From the NCBI RefSeq assembly GCF_020520425.1, contig NC_079492.1, positions 107,481,157 through 107,545,156 of the forward strand: 64,000 nt of DNA, written 5' to 3'. The translations under genes were made by a program, and so were the position numbers. Positions 34,390-46,852 of the stretch are shown here, one piece after another; position 1 is the first letter of the stretch, and each line of letters starts with the position of its first letter. The notes below the pieces were generated by a model. That model was given only the letters and a program-made list of their open reading frames with translations. It was not told where the DNA came from and searched no databases. Source of the DNA: Spinacia oleracea (Eukaryota > Streptophyta > Magnoliopsida > Caryophyllales > Amaranthaceae).

Positions 34390-36233
34390 CTAGTGTGTGG
34401 CCCGGGCGTTGCCCCGGGTTTTTTACTTTTATTCGGATTTATTTGTTGTGAATATGTGCCCATATAGATGTCGTAGTCATATAATTACGGGGGTGATACA
34501 AGATTAGCGGTCGATTAGCAAACTTCCTAAGCCAAAACCCAGCATCCAAAAATCAAAACAAAGTCGAATCCTTTTCTTCATCATTAGTTGATTAATTAAT
34601 TTGAAAATTATTAGTGCACCGTACACCCAAGAGAATTTTTATACCCATTAGTGGTCCCTATCACTTTTTCTCCTCACATGTAAGGAGAAAATGTGAGTGG
34701 TGCATGTATATTGTTTTATAATTACTCAACCAGGGTCAATGTTTTCCCTCTTACTCATTATTACATTCAATTACCCCGAGCTTTTTTTTATTGTTGAGGC
34801 TTATATATAATTGCACATTTATAAATGAAGTAATCATTCCCTTTTCTTTTTGCATTTACTTTTATTCACTTTGTTATTTATTGTAAAAAGAACATATATG
34901 TTTATATAGAAGAATATAACATAAGTTGTAGTTGGTTAAGATGATAGGAAGTGTAACTTTTAACAAAGAGGTCTAGTATTAAATCCTTGTTACACGAGGT
35001 GACTTGGCGTAATATGAAGGGGTATACGTGACACGTATACGTTCTTAAGAACGCTTTTTAATATAGGAAAATTTGTAATTATTAATCCAACATTTGCAGA
35101 TTTTCTTTAATTAAGCCTACCTATGCGATATTTCTAAATAATCCAACCTTTATGACCCAACTACTATTATTAAGCCTAACAAGTTACCAACCTGCTATAG
35201 GCGGTATTCACCCTTACGTGGCATATAACAATTATAATTTTTTTATTTTATTTCCCCCTTATTTTCTTTAATTGCTATTTTAATTTTCGTTCCTCTGTCC
35301 TCTGCGATTTTCTTGCTTCATCTCTGCACTCCTCTCCATTATTTCTCTTCTACCTCTTCTCCACTATTGTCGATCCCTCATACGGTCATACCTCTCCATT
35401 CGAAGTTCATCAAAAATAATCAGCAATTGCTATGGCTGGGGTAAAGCAATTGCCTGTTGGATCTAGATCTTCTTCAAATTCAAGGTTTTTTTTCTTTCTA
35501 AATTCTCAACAAGACCACAATAACCAACATCCCACAACATAAAAAAAAACTATATTATTGCAACAACTCGGATTTTTACGAACTGACCATCAAGGAAGCC
35601 CAAAATTCAAAATTTACCAAAAAAGGAACATAAACGCTAAGGTTCGTAAGTTCACCTTCAATTGTACGATTTTGGGGACGAAATTTGAATGCGCGTGGAT
35701 GAAGTCACCTATTTCCACAAGAAAATCGTTGATGATGTCATGAACCAGTACAATTGTGGTTGAAGCAGCAGTAATGGAGGAGAGAGGAATTGAAACACGT
35801 ACGGTACAGAGAAGAGAAGGGTTAAGGGTTCTTTGGAAAAAAATGAAATCCTTGTTTAGGTGGCAGGTGATGATGACGTGTCCAATATTTTAGGAGGGAA
35901 ACCAACTTTAGGTTGTCAACGTTTTTAACGTTGACTTTGTAGCAGGTAACCGGTCATTTAGGCTTAATAATAGTAGTTGGGTCATAAATGTTGGATTGTT
36001 TAGAAATATCGCATAGGTAGGCTTAATTAAAGAAAATCGGGCAAAGGTTGGATTAATAATTACGAATTTTCCTTGACTTTGTAGCAGGTAACCGGTCATC
36101 CAGGCTTAATAATAGTAGTTGGGTCATAAAGGTTGGATTATTTAGAAATATCGCATAGGTAGGCTTAATTAAAGAAAACCGGACAAATGTTGGATTAATA
36201 ATTACAAATTTTCCTTTAATATATTAGTATAGA
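34390..36233 (-). mobile_element. Non-autonomous Helitron B
   Basis: The left end CTAG (34390-34393) is followed by the strong hairpin CCCGGG-CGTTGC-CCCGGG, a 3' end on the minus strand. The right end reads, on the minus strand, A then TCTATACTAATATATTAAAG, an almost textbook Helitron 5' start. It is 1844 bp long. Inside lies a possible captured gene start (35431, MAGVKQLPVGSRSSSNSR, then a GT donor-like site) that I cannot identify. Confidence 0.7.
35056..36215. repeat. Inverted and tandem copies of a Helitron 5' end
   Basis: The block near 35056-35196 (GGAAAATTTGTAATTATTAA...GTTACCAACCTGCTATA) reappears inverted at 35936-36074 and again at 36079-36215. The two right copies are direct repeats 142 bp apart (marker TAGCAGGTAACCGGTCAT at 35940 and 36082). 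The result is a large foldback with about 740 bp between the arms. Confidence 0.75.
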
Positions 36234-36349
36234 TATTAGATTATACTAGTTTTTTTTTGTCGGTAATTATTATTGTTATTATTATTACTTTTGTTTTTAT
36301 ATTATTATTATCCTTATCACTCCGTGTTATTAGAGGGAGTGAACATTAA

Positions 36350-36443
36350 GGCTTTGTTCTATTCGATTTATTTTGACATATTTCAGAAAATATAAGTTCA
36401 GATAATATAAGTTCGATCAAAATAAGTCTAATAAAACGGAGCC
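36350..36443. mobile_element. Tourist-like MITE (PIF/Harbinger type)
   Basis: The 94-bp element has ends GGCTTTGTTCTATTCGATTT and, inverted, GGCTCCGTTTTATTAGACTT. TAA flanks both sides. The inside has repeated ATAAGTTC. Confidence 0.65.
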
Positions 36444-37498
36444 TAAAAAGACAAACCAGTGTTTCTCTATTCTAAATACGGGCGTTTTTAAAAAACGCGA
36501 TCGTCGAATAACGATACACTGTTTTTTCTGTCCTATCAACTGTTAATGTGGACCTTAATTAAGCTCACATTTCCCCTTTTCTTTTTTCTTTGGTAGGACC
36601 TTTCTACTCAATCTATGACTTTATGTAATCTTATTTGTTCCTTGACCTAATCATGATATGATATGTCACCCGCTTCAACATGGTCATCGGCTCAAGATCA
36701 TGAGCCATGGCGTTTGGGTCCCTCAATCTCCTTACTTCACTAATCACTAATTTACTAATTACTTTACTAATTAAGCACTTATCCACTAGTTTAATTTCAT
36801 ATACTCTTGCCTTTCCCAAATGTAAACTATATGCGTTAATATGCAACTAATTGAGCCAAATTTTGATACGTTAAAGTCTTATCACCTAATTAAAATAAAT
36901 ATAAAATCCACTAGTTAAGTAGTTAGGGCATTCAGGGTCTAATTCACAGGGACATTTTCTAGATCCAGGGTAACCATTTTTTGTTTGTTGCAAGTACAAG
37001 TTAATAACAAGAATACTCGAAGGAATAAATGAGTAATAAAAGGTTTAGGCAAAGGATCACTACAATGCAGATCGGAGTCAAAACTAGAATTAAAAAACAA
37101 ATAACGTGTAAATACTATTGAGGGAAAACATATTCTCGAATCTATGTCACCCTTAGAACACTAATCTAGCAGACTCTAGCAATTTATTAGCTTAGTTCCA
37201 CCTATTATTATAAGTCTAATTGTAATTTCTACCTCTCGACGTACAACCAACCGTTGACAATGGGATAACAATAGTAATTCAGATTACATTAGTATGGGTG
37301 CTTATCCTCAAAGTACCGCTACTTTGCCGGATATTGATCTAAGCCAATAAAATGCCCGTATTTTCCGGGGAAAAAAAACACACAACTATACATGTATCTT
37401 CAGTGAGTTAAACTATGATAAGATTGGATTTTGTTAAAATTACCATATGTACGTAGTTTATGAAGATCGTTTGGTCCATACTTCATATTGATTAGAGA
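36444..37498. other. Non-coding stretch between MITE and hAT-type element
   Basis: No gene, transposon end or RNA signal is supported. The sequence is ordinary AT-rich plant intergenic DNA. The part at 36920-36960 (GTCTAATTCACAGGGACA) looks like a repeat scrap seen in other plant DNA, without a firm assignment. Confidence 0.4.
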
Positions 37499-37506
37499 GA
37501 TACAAA

Positions 37507-38088
37507 TAGGAATGAAATATCCAGTGGATGATCCATTAACCCGGTCACCCGCTATAATTAAATAGGTGAAAACCCGAATTAAATGGATGAAAAGTGGGTG
37601 ATGGGTGAAACGGGTGATGGATGCGGGTCGGATGTGGGTGATGTTTTTTTATCCATCACCCGATCCATCACCCGTTTATCACCCGATCCGTCACCCATTT
37701 ATTTTAAATATATTATTTATATTAATATTTAAACATAAAATGTGTATAAATCCATTATGTATTAAAGTTAGTGCTTATTTAATTTTCTTTTTTGGTTATA
37801 AGTTATGCGTGATAAGAACTAATTATATGTTTTGGAAATAAGTGAAGGTATGTAACCTTTTTCTTGTCATTAATTATTATGCATATTATTAGATGGTGAA
37901 TTTTTATTAGTTAATAATTTTCACCCGAATATCACCCGATCCACCCAGTTCACCCGCGGGTGATGGATGGACGGAATGCGGGTGATGAGTAAAGCGGGTG
38001 ACGGATGGACCGGGTGGAGCGGATGGAAGCGGGTGATGGATGCGGGTGATGCTCCACCCGACCCAAATCCCACCCATGTCCATCCCTA
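37507..38088. mobile_element. Non-autonomous hAT-type element with CACCCG-rich arms
   Basis: The ends TAGGAATG and CATCCCTA form a short imperfect inverted repeat. The perfect 8-bp target duplication GATACAAA flanks the element (37499-37506 and 38089-38096), the length used by hAT transposases. Both arms are packed with GGGTGATGG / TCACCCGAT motifs in both orientations around an AT-rich centre. No transposase. Confidence 0.7.
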
Positions 38089-38522
38089 GATACAAATACA
38101 TACTACTTCTGTTTCAAAATGATCTTTATACTTTTCGTTTTAATCTGTTTTATAATGTTGTTTAAATTGTACTTTATTCTATTTTTTATGTGAAAAAGTA
38201 CTACTTCCTCTGTAATATAAATATCGCATCATCTTGTTTTTGCACTATTCACACTATTTTGCGATTCATGTCTAAGAAAAATTGTAGTCATGTGAGATCT
38301 CGTTAGTTTTTACATCGATGTATATTTTCTAAATATCAACTTTTTATAACTTTTACTTATAAATAATTTGAGATAATAATAGTCGGAATATGTGTTGAAA
38401 AGCGTAAAGTCAACCATGGTGCAATATTTAAATAACAAATGAAATATTTTAACTCTTTTATTCATTTTTTTCTTACACTCATTCACCTTTTTACACATCT
38501 ATCTTACTTTATCCATATTTTA

Positions 38523-41500
38523 CTAGTCTTATATGCACGCGATGCGTGCGTGAATATTTGCAAAATAATGTCATACATTTACCATAAAGGTTTACTCCTC
38601 CAATGAATACGTATTGACTTAGTTATGCATTTCCATTGGAATCAAAGCCTCCGAAAACCCTGATTATCTCAAATCTCAACTTTTTCCTTGTTTAATCCCA
38701 TACTAACAAAGGAACTACAAACAGAAGTTGCATCCCTGACTCCCTTGTAAATTATACTCCATTAATACAGAAAAAATAAAACACAAAGGTACAAATACTT
38801 GGATAAATATCATACAATAAAGAGAGCATGTCTCCAACTCTCTTTCAGCAACAAAGTTCCTACAACACACCAAAACCCAGAACCCAGTAGCAAATCCTGA
38901 CATCACGACCAGGTAGAACCACATAGTCTCACGCTTATCCTCATCTTCTCCATCTTGGTTGCCTTGATCTCCTGAAGAATCTGGGCAATCATTATATATA
39001 TTTTCATTTAAGAGTAGAGAATTAAGTTACAACTACTAAAATCTGTTGACAAAAACAAAATGGCAGCAAATAATTCACTTGGGGTGCTGCAGCCAGCAGC
39101 CTAGTAGCAATTTTATTTGATAGAAGGCAAAAAGAAATTCCAGACATACCATACTTGGTGTACTCACATAACGAAAACAAAACCAAGTTGGAAAAAGACA
39201 ACGGACACACATACCCTGAACAACGGACACATACACCGGGATTAACATATGAAGCTTCTCATAAGCTTAGAAACTCGAACGAAAATGGCCACATACACCC
39301 AGTCCTGGAAAAATTCAACACGCCTGAAAAAAGCATGCCTCCAACTGAAGCGTACATGGTGCAATGACGTATAACACCCGAAATTTCCAACAACTAACTA
39401 TGAAATTTCCAACAGCTTATATAAGTTTTAATGTTAAACCTGATAAATCTTGCAATGCAATAGATCACAACTATGAACTTTCCAGCACAATCAGAATGAT
39501 TTTTGGATGGGAGATTATCCAGATTAGTTAACTTTAGGAGTGAGGTCATAAAACAGGAGAGAATCAAGCTCTCACATGTCAAATAAAGGACAATTCCTTC
39601 AAGCGTACATGGTGCAATTTTTACATTTGAATCGATTAATATGTACGAAGTAAATTGTTAAGGAGACACTGCTACATATGCATATGTAGGTAACAGACAC
39701 ATGTTTGAAATCGTGGGCTTGGTGGCACATAGCAAGAATCTTGCAAATTAGACCGAAAGGAAATGCAAAATTTGATATACTACATATTCCATAACCTCAA
39801 AGAGTAATATTTATGACAAAACAAAAAGACATAATCTGCTATAGTTCTAAAAAAATCTCTGGCTTCCCTAAAAGAAAATAAATAAGATCTAAAGTCATAT
39901 CTCATCTAGAGTTCCAATATGGTCTGCCAGAAAAAGATTCTCTAGTTCTACCGGTGAGAGATACCACGTTATAGGTATTCATTACGTGTTAGTTGTTACC
40001 TCTCACAGAGGAATACACACGAACATACCGACTTTGGCTAAGCCCACCAAACACACCAAACATATAGCAGCAACAAAGCATTCCAAAGAGCAGAACATAG
40101 TAAAAAGAAATTCATCACCGCAGAACAAAAGCAGCATAATCTCAGCAGAGAAAAATAGAAAAGAACTGATAATTTTATACGGGGGAGTTTTAGTTCAATG
40201 TTGAGGTAAGTCTAGTATATAAATTTGGCTAAAACTCCTTTTGAAACATTCTAAAACACCGTATGCGACTGTAACACTTCGTGAATATCTTTCTCTCTGT
40301 TTCAATGCTCACCCAAACAAACACATTTCACCAAATATTACGATAAAATCAAAGAAAGTTTAAGGAAAATATCAACAAATTAGCTCCTTAATCACTCAAT
40401 GTCTAACAAAAATGAACAATTTTCATCCGTAAGCATTAAGCAATCTTATGCATAACAATTACTGCAATAATCCGCCATTAATAACCTACATCAGAGATGA
40501 ACAGATATGAACAAATAAAGGATGAGAGAAAGAACCAGCAACATTACAATTCAAAATCAAAGTTTCAAATAAACCCAATTCAATGTAGTTGGAAGATATT
40601 ACAACATCTCTGTGATATTTCTACAACAAAATAGTGAATTTTTAGTCATTTTTAACCTAAATATCAAATTACCAGCAAAAATCAACGAAACTTGGAATCT
40701 GACTCACATGAAAATGAACATAGAATCAATTGATCCAGATAATAAATGTTGCAACAATATTGAATACTTTTTACAGCTCCGTCGATAATTTTTACAGCCA
40801 TATATTGGAGTGCTATTTCAACAAAAAATCAATACCAATATCTAGCCTTATATTGGAATACTATTCAATTTCATCAAAGCAAGTACTATTTCAACCAAAA
40901 TCAACCAACCAACTGTCAAATCCCATAACAAAAAAATTCCCAAATTGGTAAAATTAAATTAGTAAAAACAAAATGGCAAAATTAAATCAAATGAAAATCA
41001 CCGCGATTATTGCTGCTGTTATTGTTGTTGTTGTTGTCGGAAAATCGCCATCCCCGCCCTCCATCCGCCGGTCTAAAACCTATTAGGAATCCAAATCAGA
41101 TTTCTAAAACCTAATCAAAAGCAAAACCTCGTAATAAAATTGCAAAAACGAAAACTAAATAGAAATTCAAATCCTTAACTTGTAAAATCGGGGTCGCAAA
41201 AACAGAATCAAATCCGAAGAAACCACAAAATTGATGAAAGTCCGAAGGAATCCAAATCCCAGGGGTGGCTTTCGTCGTTGGCTCGAATTGAAGGAGAGGA
41301 AGAAGATCGAAGGAGAGGATGAAGAAGATCGTGGAGAGGATGAAGGATTTCGAAGAAGATCGAAGAGGATTTGAGGAAGAAGATCGAAGGTATTCGTAGA
41401 GGAATAGATCGAGGGTCGAGAAAGAAAACGGGAGGAGGAGAGAGAAAACAGTTGAGCAGTAAGGGTTAGGGTTGATTAGTGTGAAGGGTTTTTTCGTCTT

Positions 41501-41566
41501 TTTGCAAGGGGACAAGAAAAGTGATGTTACTATTATGCCCTCAGCTGTTCCTTTATATGATAGAGA
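38523..41566 (-). mobile_element. Non-autonomous Helitron carrying a captured receptor-like gene fragment
   Basis: The left end CTAG (38523-38526) is followed by CTTATAT and the hairpin GCACGC-GAT-GCGTGC. The right end on the minus strand is A then TCTCTATCATATAAAGGAAC. The two Stowaway halves flank it. It is 3044 bp with no helicase gene. The 5' third on the minus strand is GA/CT-rich (41250-41420), like a 5' leader. The captured fragment (38715-38980) lies in the same orientation as the Helitron. The remaining 39000-41000 shows no recognised coding sequence. Confidence 0.7.
38715..38980 (-). pseudogene. Captured C-terminal fragment of an LRR receptor-like protein (Cf/EIX type)
   Basis: After an AG acceptor at 38981-38982 the minus strand reads GDQGNQDGEDEDKRETMW, then the membrane segment FYLVVMSGFATGFWVLV. 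In the next frame the typical end continues as LLLKESWRHALFIV then stop. Acidic juxtamembrane stretch, GFATGFW membrane motif and K.SWRHA tail are the hallmarks of plant LRR receptor-like proteins that sense pathogens at the cell surface. One frameshift separates the membrane segment from the tail. The LRR part is absent. Confidence 0.75.
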
Positions 41567-41657
41567 TTATAATCATCTACCTTTTTACACATTCTTCATC
41601 TTTTATCTTAATATTTGTGCAAATAGGTCTGTAAAGATTATTATGAAATGGAGGTAG

Positions 41658-42299
41658 TAGTATTAGGAGAAAATAGTACTCCGTATATGAGAGACATTAT
41701 TTAGTACGAAAATGATAAAGGTCTCAACCTGCGCCCTTTAAGTCGTGTCACAATAATTATGTGACATGCTTATATGTCATGATTTAAATTGGAATTAACT
41801 TATATAATTTATTTGTTTCCTTCTTTGGATCAACTACCTTATTTATATATTTTCATAGTGAAAATATTGTATTGATAGTAAAATATTTTGATGATGCATG
41901 ACCTACGTGGCGCCCAATCGCCTATATGTATCATTTAGAATCCGACAAGTAGGATTGCGACAACTAAATGTTGTCGCAACTTGCGACTCTATAACAATTA
42001 AAAACTGTATTTTTTTATTCAATTTTTGTACTTTGTATAGAGTAATAGATTTTACTATTGAGAGTAAAATGATTTATCGATCCATTACAATTCCTTCATG
42101 TACTCTATTTCCTCCACTTTTCACGTGGATTTAATGCTTTTGGCTGATTTATGTGACATGAGAGATAGAAGTGTGTTCGAAACAACATAATTCAATTTTT
42201 GTCCTTCATTAAATATTTGTGTTGCAAACTTGCAATGCCATGCCCCTTTATCATTGGATCCGTCGTAAATGTGGTATCTAGGTGTCACGAATGTTGCAT
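41658..42299. other. Non-coding stretch with a small perfect hairpin
   Basis: No gene. At 41955-41979 TTGCGACAAC-TAAAT-GTTGTCGCAA forms a perfect 10-bp stem. The rest is AT-rich. Confidence 0.5.
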
Positions 42300-42307
42300 G
42301 TCCCACT

Positions 42308-43601
42308 TAGAGCTGTCAAAAACAGACCCGACCCGAAAACCCGACCTGAACCGACTGAACCCGTGACCGACCATGACCCGAAATTATGGTAAAACAGGTA
42401 ACCCGAAATCCGACCTGTACCCGACCCGAAAAAATCGATAAACCGATTTTAACCCGATGTTGTAACACCCGAACTCGATACCCGACCCGAAGATGACCGA
42501 TAACCGAACTGACCCGGCCGAACAATGACCCGAACCCGATTCGATACCCGACCCGATGACAACCCGAAACCGATTGTAACTCGATGAAACCTGCTATTGA
42601 CCCGACCTGTGATAACCCGCTTTACCCGACCTGTTGATAACCCGACTTGTCATTGACACGACCAAATATTAAATTCAACGATAAATATATTTTAATTATT
42701 TATTACTAGATACTGAAAAATAAAAATGCGAAAAAATTAAAACGTGTTGAACAAATTAACGTTTTTATATAAATAAACAAAAGTAAAGTAAAACTCATTT
42801 TGTTTTTACAATAATTTCGAGTTATTTTTTGCAATTTGGATGAGATGAAAGGTAGGAATTGAATCTAACATATTAACTGACAGTCTTTCTCTTTGTCTGC
42901 GCGACCTATGTCAATGTGCTCAACAACGAGAAAAACGGTTACACTATCACAGAGGAGACTTGCATTGGCTCGAGACCCACTCACTTACCCCTCATTCCAA
43001 AAATGAAATTCGAGTTGCAGGAGTAAATGTTTTTCACTATCACATTTTGAGATGACCAAATCGATCATTGGTTTGTAATCCATATTCACTTTATGTATGT
43101 ATTGACTTGACAAAAACACGCGATTATTTGGTTTATATAAAATTTAAAACTAAAATAAGTTAAACAATATTTTTTACAATATAAAATAATTAAAATGTAT
43201 AAGTTAATTATCAGACCCAAGTTTGACCCGACCTGAATTCGATCTGATCCGATTATTATCTGATCCAAACCAAGACCCGAACCCGAAAATAATTGTATTG
43301 CAAACCGAATTAAACCCGACTCGATAGGACCCGAACCCGAAATTACCTGCTATAAACCGACTTAAACCCGACCCGATAAGACCCGAACCCGAAATCAAAC
43401 CTGACCGAAATGTGACCCGACCCGAACCCGACCTGAACCCGGGATAGGAGAAAACCCGACATGGGAACCTGAAATCGACCCGACCGAACCCGAACTCAAC
43501 CCAGATGGAATATTGACCCGACAAGACCCGACCTGATCATGACCCGAGACCCGAGATGACCCGACCCAAACCCTACCCGATGACTTGTTTTGACAGCTCT
43601 A
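42308..43601. mobile_element. Non-autonomous hAT-type element with ACCCGA arrays
   Basis: The ends are TAGAGCTGTCAAAAACAG and, inverted, TAGAGCTGTCAAAACAAG. The perfect 8-bp target duplication GTCCCACT lies at 42300-42307 and 43602-43609. Arms of about 350 and 400 bp are made of loosely repeated ACCCGAACCCGACC, in the same orientation in both arms, with an AT-rich non-coding centre. No transposase. 1294 bp. Confidence 0.9.
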
Positions 43602-43644
43602 GTCCCACTCATTCAATTTAACTAGTACTCCGTACAAGTATAAC

Positions 43645-43803
43645 TGTTAAATATAACTCAAAACCACACCTCTTCTCATTGATATACGTCAGTTTATATA
43701 CTAAATATTCTCCTAACTCAACTATGACTCTAATTCTACATAAAATAGGATATTAATATTAGTAGTATAGTACAACACTAACTACTCTAATTCTATCTTA
43801 ACA
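43645..43803 (-). repeat. 3' LTR of the Copia element
   Basis: TGTTAAATATAACTC to TCTATCTTAACA, 159 bp. It matches the other LTR at all but one position. Confidence 0.95.
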
Positions 43804-43809
43804 TCCCCC

Positions 43810-46800
43810 TTAAGGTTGAGCATGTAGATCTCGAATGCCCATCTTGTCCAAAAAAAACTCGAACTGTGCCTTTCCTAGCGCTTTTGTGAATATGTCTGCC
43901 AATTGTACCTTTGTTGATACGTATGACGGGCATATAATCCCATCCTTAATCGCATCTCGAATAAAGTGACAATCTGCCTCAATATGTTTGGTTCTCTCAT
44001 GAAATACTGGATTTTGTGCAATATGAAGAGCTGGCTGACTGTCACATAACATGTTCATCCCTTGCTTGTGTTCCACGCCTAGGTCTCGCAAAAGTTGCTT
44101 CAACCACTTTAACTCACATGTCAATGCCGCCATCGATCGATATTCTGCCTCTGCCGAAGAACGTGAAACTGTATGTTGCTTCTTCGTCTTCCAAGATACA
44201 GGAGATAGGCCAAGAAGCACGAACCAACCGGTCAAAGAACGTCGTGTCAATGGGCAACTTGCCCAATCAGAGTCATACCACCCTTCTAGTCTCAACTCAC
44301 TATCCGAACGTAGCAAAATACCTTGACCTGGACATTTTTTCAAATACCTTACAACTCTCAATGTTGCCTCCCAATGCTCCTCTTTTGGTGCGTGCATAAA
44401 CTGGGACAAAATATGCACCGAATATACCAAGTCTGGCCTAGTAACGGCCAAATAGATCAAACGTCCTACCAAACGTCTGTATTTTTCCCCATCTGCTAAC
44501 TCCGCTCCGTCTGCCATTGCTAGTTTATGATTATGCTCCATCGGGAAATTTGCATGTTTTGCACCTAATAGTCCTGTCTCTGAAATAATATCCAGGGCGT
44601 ATTTTCTCTGGCAAATGTAAAAACCATGTGGATTTCGTGCCACCTCTAACCCAAGAAAATATTTCAGAGCGCCCAAATCTTTCATTTTAAAACATTTACT
44701 CAAATATGCTTTAAAGCTATGTAAGGCAAAAGTACTGTTTCCTGTAATAATCATATCATCCACATAAATAAGCACACTCAATTGCAAATCACCCTTTGAT
44801 AGTGTAAAAAGGGAGTAGTCCGAATACGATTGTTTAAAACCGTAGTGTTTTAATGCCTTGGATAATTTCTCGAACCAACATCGAGGAGCTTGTTTCAAGC
44901 CATACAAAGACTTTTTCATCCTGCAAACTTTTTCAGTATTATTAGTCTGAAAACCAGGAGGAATACGCATGTAAATTTCTTCTTCCAAGTCACCATGTAG
45001 GAAGGCATTGTGAACGTCCATCTGGTGCACTTCCCAATTTTTAACTGCGGCTACGGCCAAGAATGTACGAACTGTCGCCATTTTTGCTACCGGAGCGAAC
45101 GCTTCATTATAATCCAACCCTTCTTGTTGGTGATTTCCTAGACATACTAACCGTGTTCTAAGTCTAAGTAAGTTCCCATCTTCTTCCCTTTTTCTGTATA
45201 AACCCATTTACTCCCTAATGCTTTCTTCCCTTCAGGTAAATCCTCTAAAACCCATGTTCCTTGTTCCTCAAGGGCATTAATCTCAGCTGCCATTGCATCT
45301 CGCCATCCCGTATGTTTCATGGCCTCCTTAAATGTTTTTGGGGCTTTTTCCTCCGTTAAAGCTGCAATAAAATTTTTGTGTTTTGCAGAAAAACGTTCAT
45401 AATTAACAAAATATGTTATAGGATAGGGAGTACCTGAGGAGGATGATGTTGCAGGTGATTGTTCAGATGGAATTGTATTCTTCCGTAAAATTGTATGTGT
45501 CACACAATCTCTATATTTAGTCGAAGGAAATTTGATACGATGCCCTCGACCCAACTCCTCCAAACCATTCGACTGCCCCACCATTACGTCTTTCTCACCA
45601 ACTGCGCTCACACCCCCTGCTACTGCATCAAGTTGCCCAGTTTCTTGCTTGCTCGCATCCGAAGTGTTGCTTGTAGGCAAAGAGGGCTGCATCACCTCGT
45701 GCTCTATGGGCAGCGAGTCATCACAAGACTCCTCTCTGATAAGATGTGTGGGTTGTTATGCATTAACTCACACTCCTCTCTTATTACTAATTCAAGTGTA
45801 CCTTCCCTCAAATGACGTGGCAAGACATCAATTTCATCATCACTCCCCACATGAGTTACATCTCCAAATCCCGTATTCTTTTCACATAATTCGTCCTTAT
45901 ATGGGAACACCCCCTCGTGAAATTTCACATCACGACTCACAAATAATTCACGTGTTTCCAAGTCAAATAATTTCCACCCTTTTTTTCCGAACAGATATCC
46001 AAGAAACACACATTTTCGACCTCGAGACTCAAACTTATCTCCCTTACTACATTGGTTATGTGCATAACAAAGACAACCAAACACACGAATAGTTGTATAC
46101 GACGGTGGTTTTCCAAATAACATTTCATGCGGAGTTTTTTTTGTTAAGAATCGGTGTAGGGGTCTTATTAATCAAATGACATGCCGCTAGGACGCATTCC
46201 CCCCAGAAAGATTTAGGTAAGTGTCCCTGGAACCTCAAAGCCCGAGCCACATTCAAAATATGTTGGTGTTTCCTCTCCACTCTCCCGTTCTGTTGGGGCA
46301 TACCAACACAAGATGATTCAAAGAAAATCCCATTCTTAAAAAAATACCCTTGTAGACAATTAAACTTTGTCCCATTGTCACTCCGAACAATTTTAATATC
46401 TTTATCAAATTGACGTTTCACAGCAGCAATAAAGTTCAAGAACATAGACTCAACTTCTGTTTTATTTCGAAGTAAATAAATCCATACTCCTCGAGAAAAA
46501 TCATCAACAATAGTTAAAAATAAACGAGACCCACAAGATGACGGTGTCTTGTAAGGCCCCCATCAATAAATATAAACTAATTCAAACATACGACCAGATT
46601 TATTCTCACTAACAGGAAAACTATCTCTACATTATTTTGCACGCGGGCATACATCACAAGGTTTATTATTTTTCCTACTTAAATTACTCACATGTGGTAA
46701 ATATTTGAGTACTTTTTCCGAAGGATGCCCCATCCGTCGATGCCACAGCTCAACCACACACTCTCCATGCACTGCTAACGCCTTGACTTGCGGAACCCCA

Positions 46801-46814
46801 CGAAAAAAATACAA
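43810..46814 (-). pseudogene. Copia pol region: integrase, reverse transcriptase, RNase H
   Basis: Minus strand, right to left: pre-integrase zinc part (ELWHRRMGHPSEKVLKYLPH ... CDVC); integrase core pieces (KIVRSDNGTKFNC, ESSCVGMPQQNGRVERKHQH); the RT domain with MDVHNAFLHGDLEEEIYM, KSLYGLKQAPRCWFEKL and catalytic LIYVDDMIITGNS; and RNase H with SSAEAEYRSMA and the Copia end HIEADCHFIRDAI. It ends beside the 3' LTR. Treated as a fossil because the frame is not continuous. Confidence 0.88.
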
Positions 46815-46852
46815 TCCTTACGTTCCCCCGCGCCAATCACCGTCCTCGTCGA

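Larger units (their letters stand above)
32818..36240 (-). mobile_element. Non-autonomous Helitron A, hosting Helitron B and a Stowaway
   Basis: The left end is CTAG (32818-32821), followed by the hairpin-like CCCGTGCGATGTACG. On the minus strand this is the 3' end, next to a T. The right end is seen only after removing Helitron B: minus strand A then TCTAATA (36240-36234) joins TATATATAAAGGGGAGTTTT at 34112, a normal Helitron 5' start. No coding sequence is recognised in 32830-34110. Confidence 0.6.
38103..41657. mobile_element. Stowaway-type MITE split by a Helitron
   Basis: The left end CTACTTCTGTTTCAAAATGA and the right end (inverted) CTACCTCCATTTCATAATAA match. TA lies on both outer sides. 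The two halves are separated by the Helitron at 38523-41566. A second, damaged Stowaway starts at 38201 (CTACTTCCTCTGTAATATAA) and fades near 38430. Confidence 0.6.

Noticed and set aside
41460-41482. Telomere-like GGGTTAGGGTT
   Set aside because: Fewer than two full plant telomere units (TTTAGGG); chance within the Helitron.
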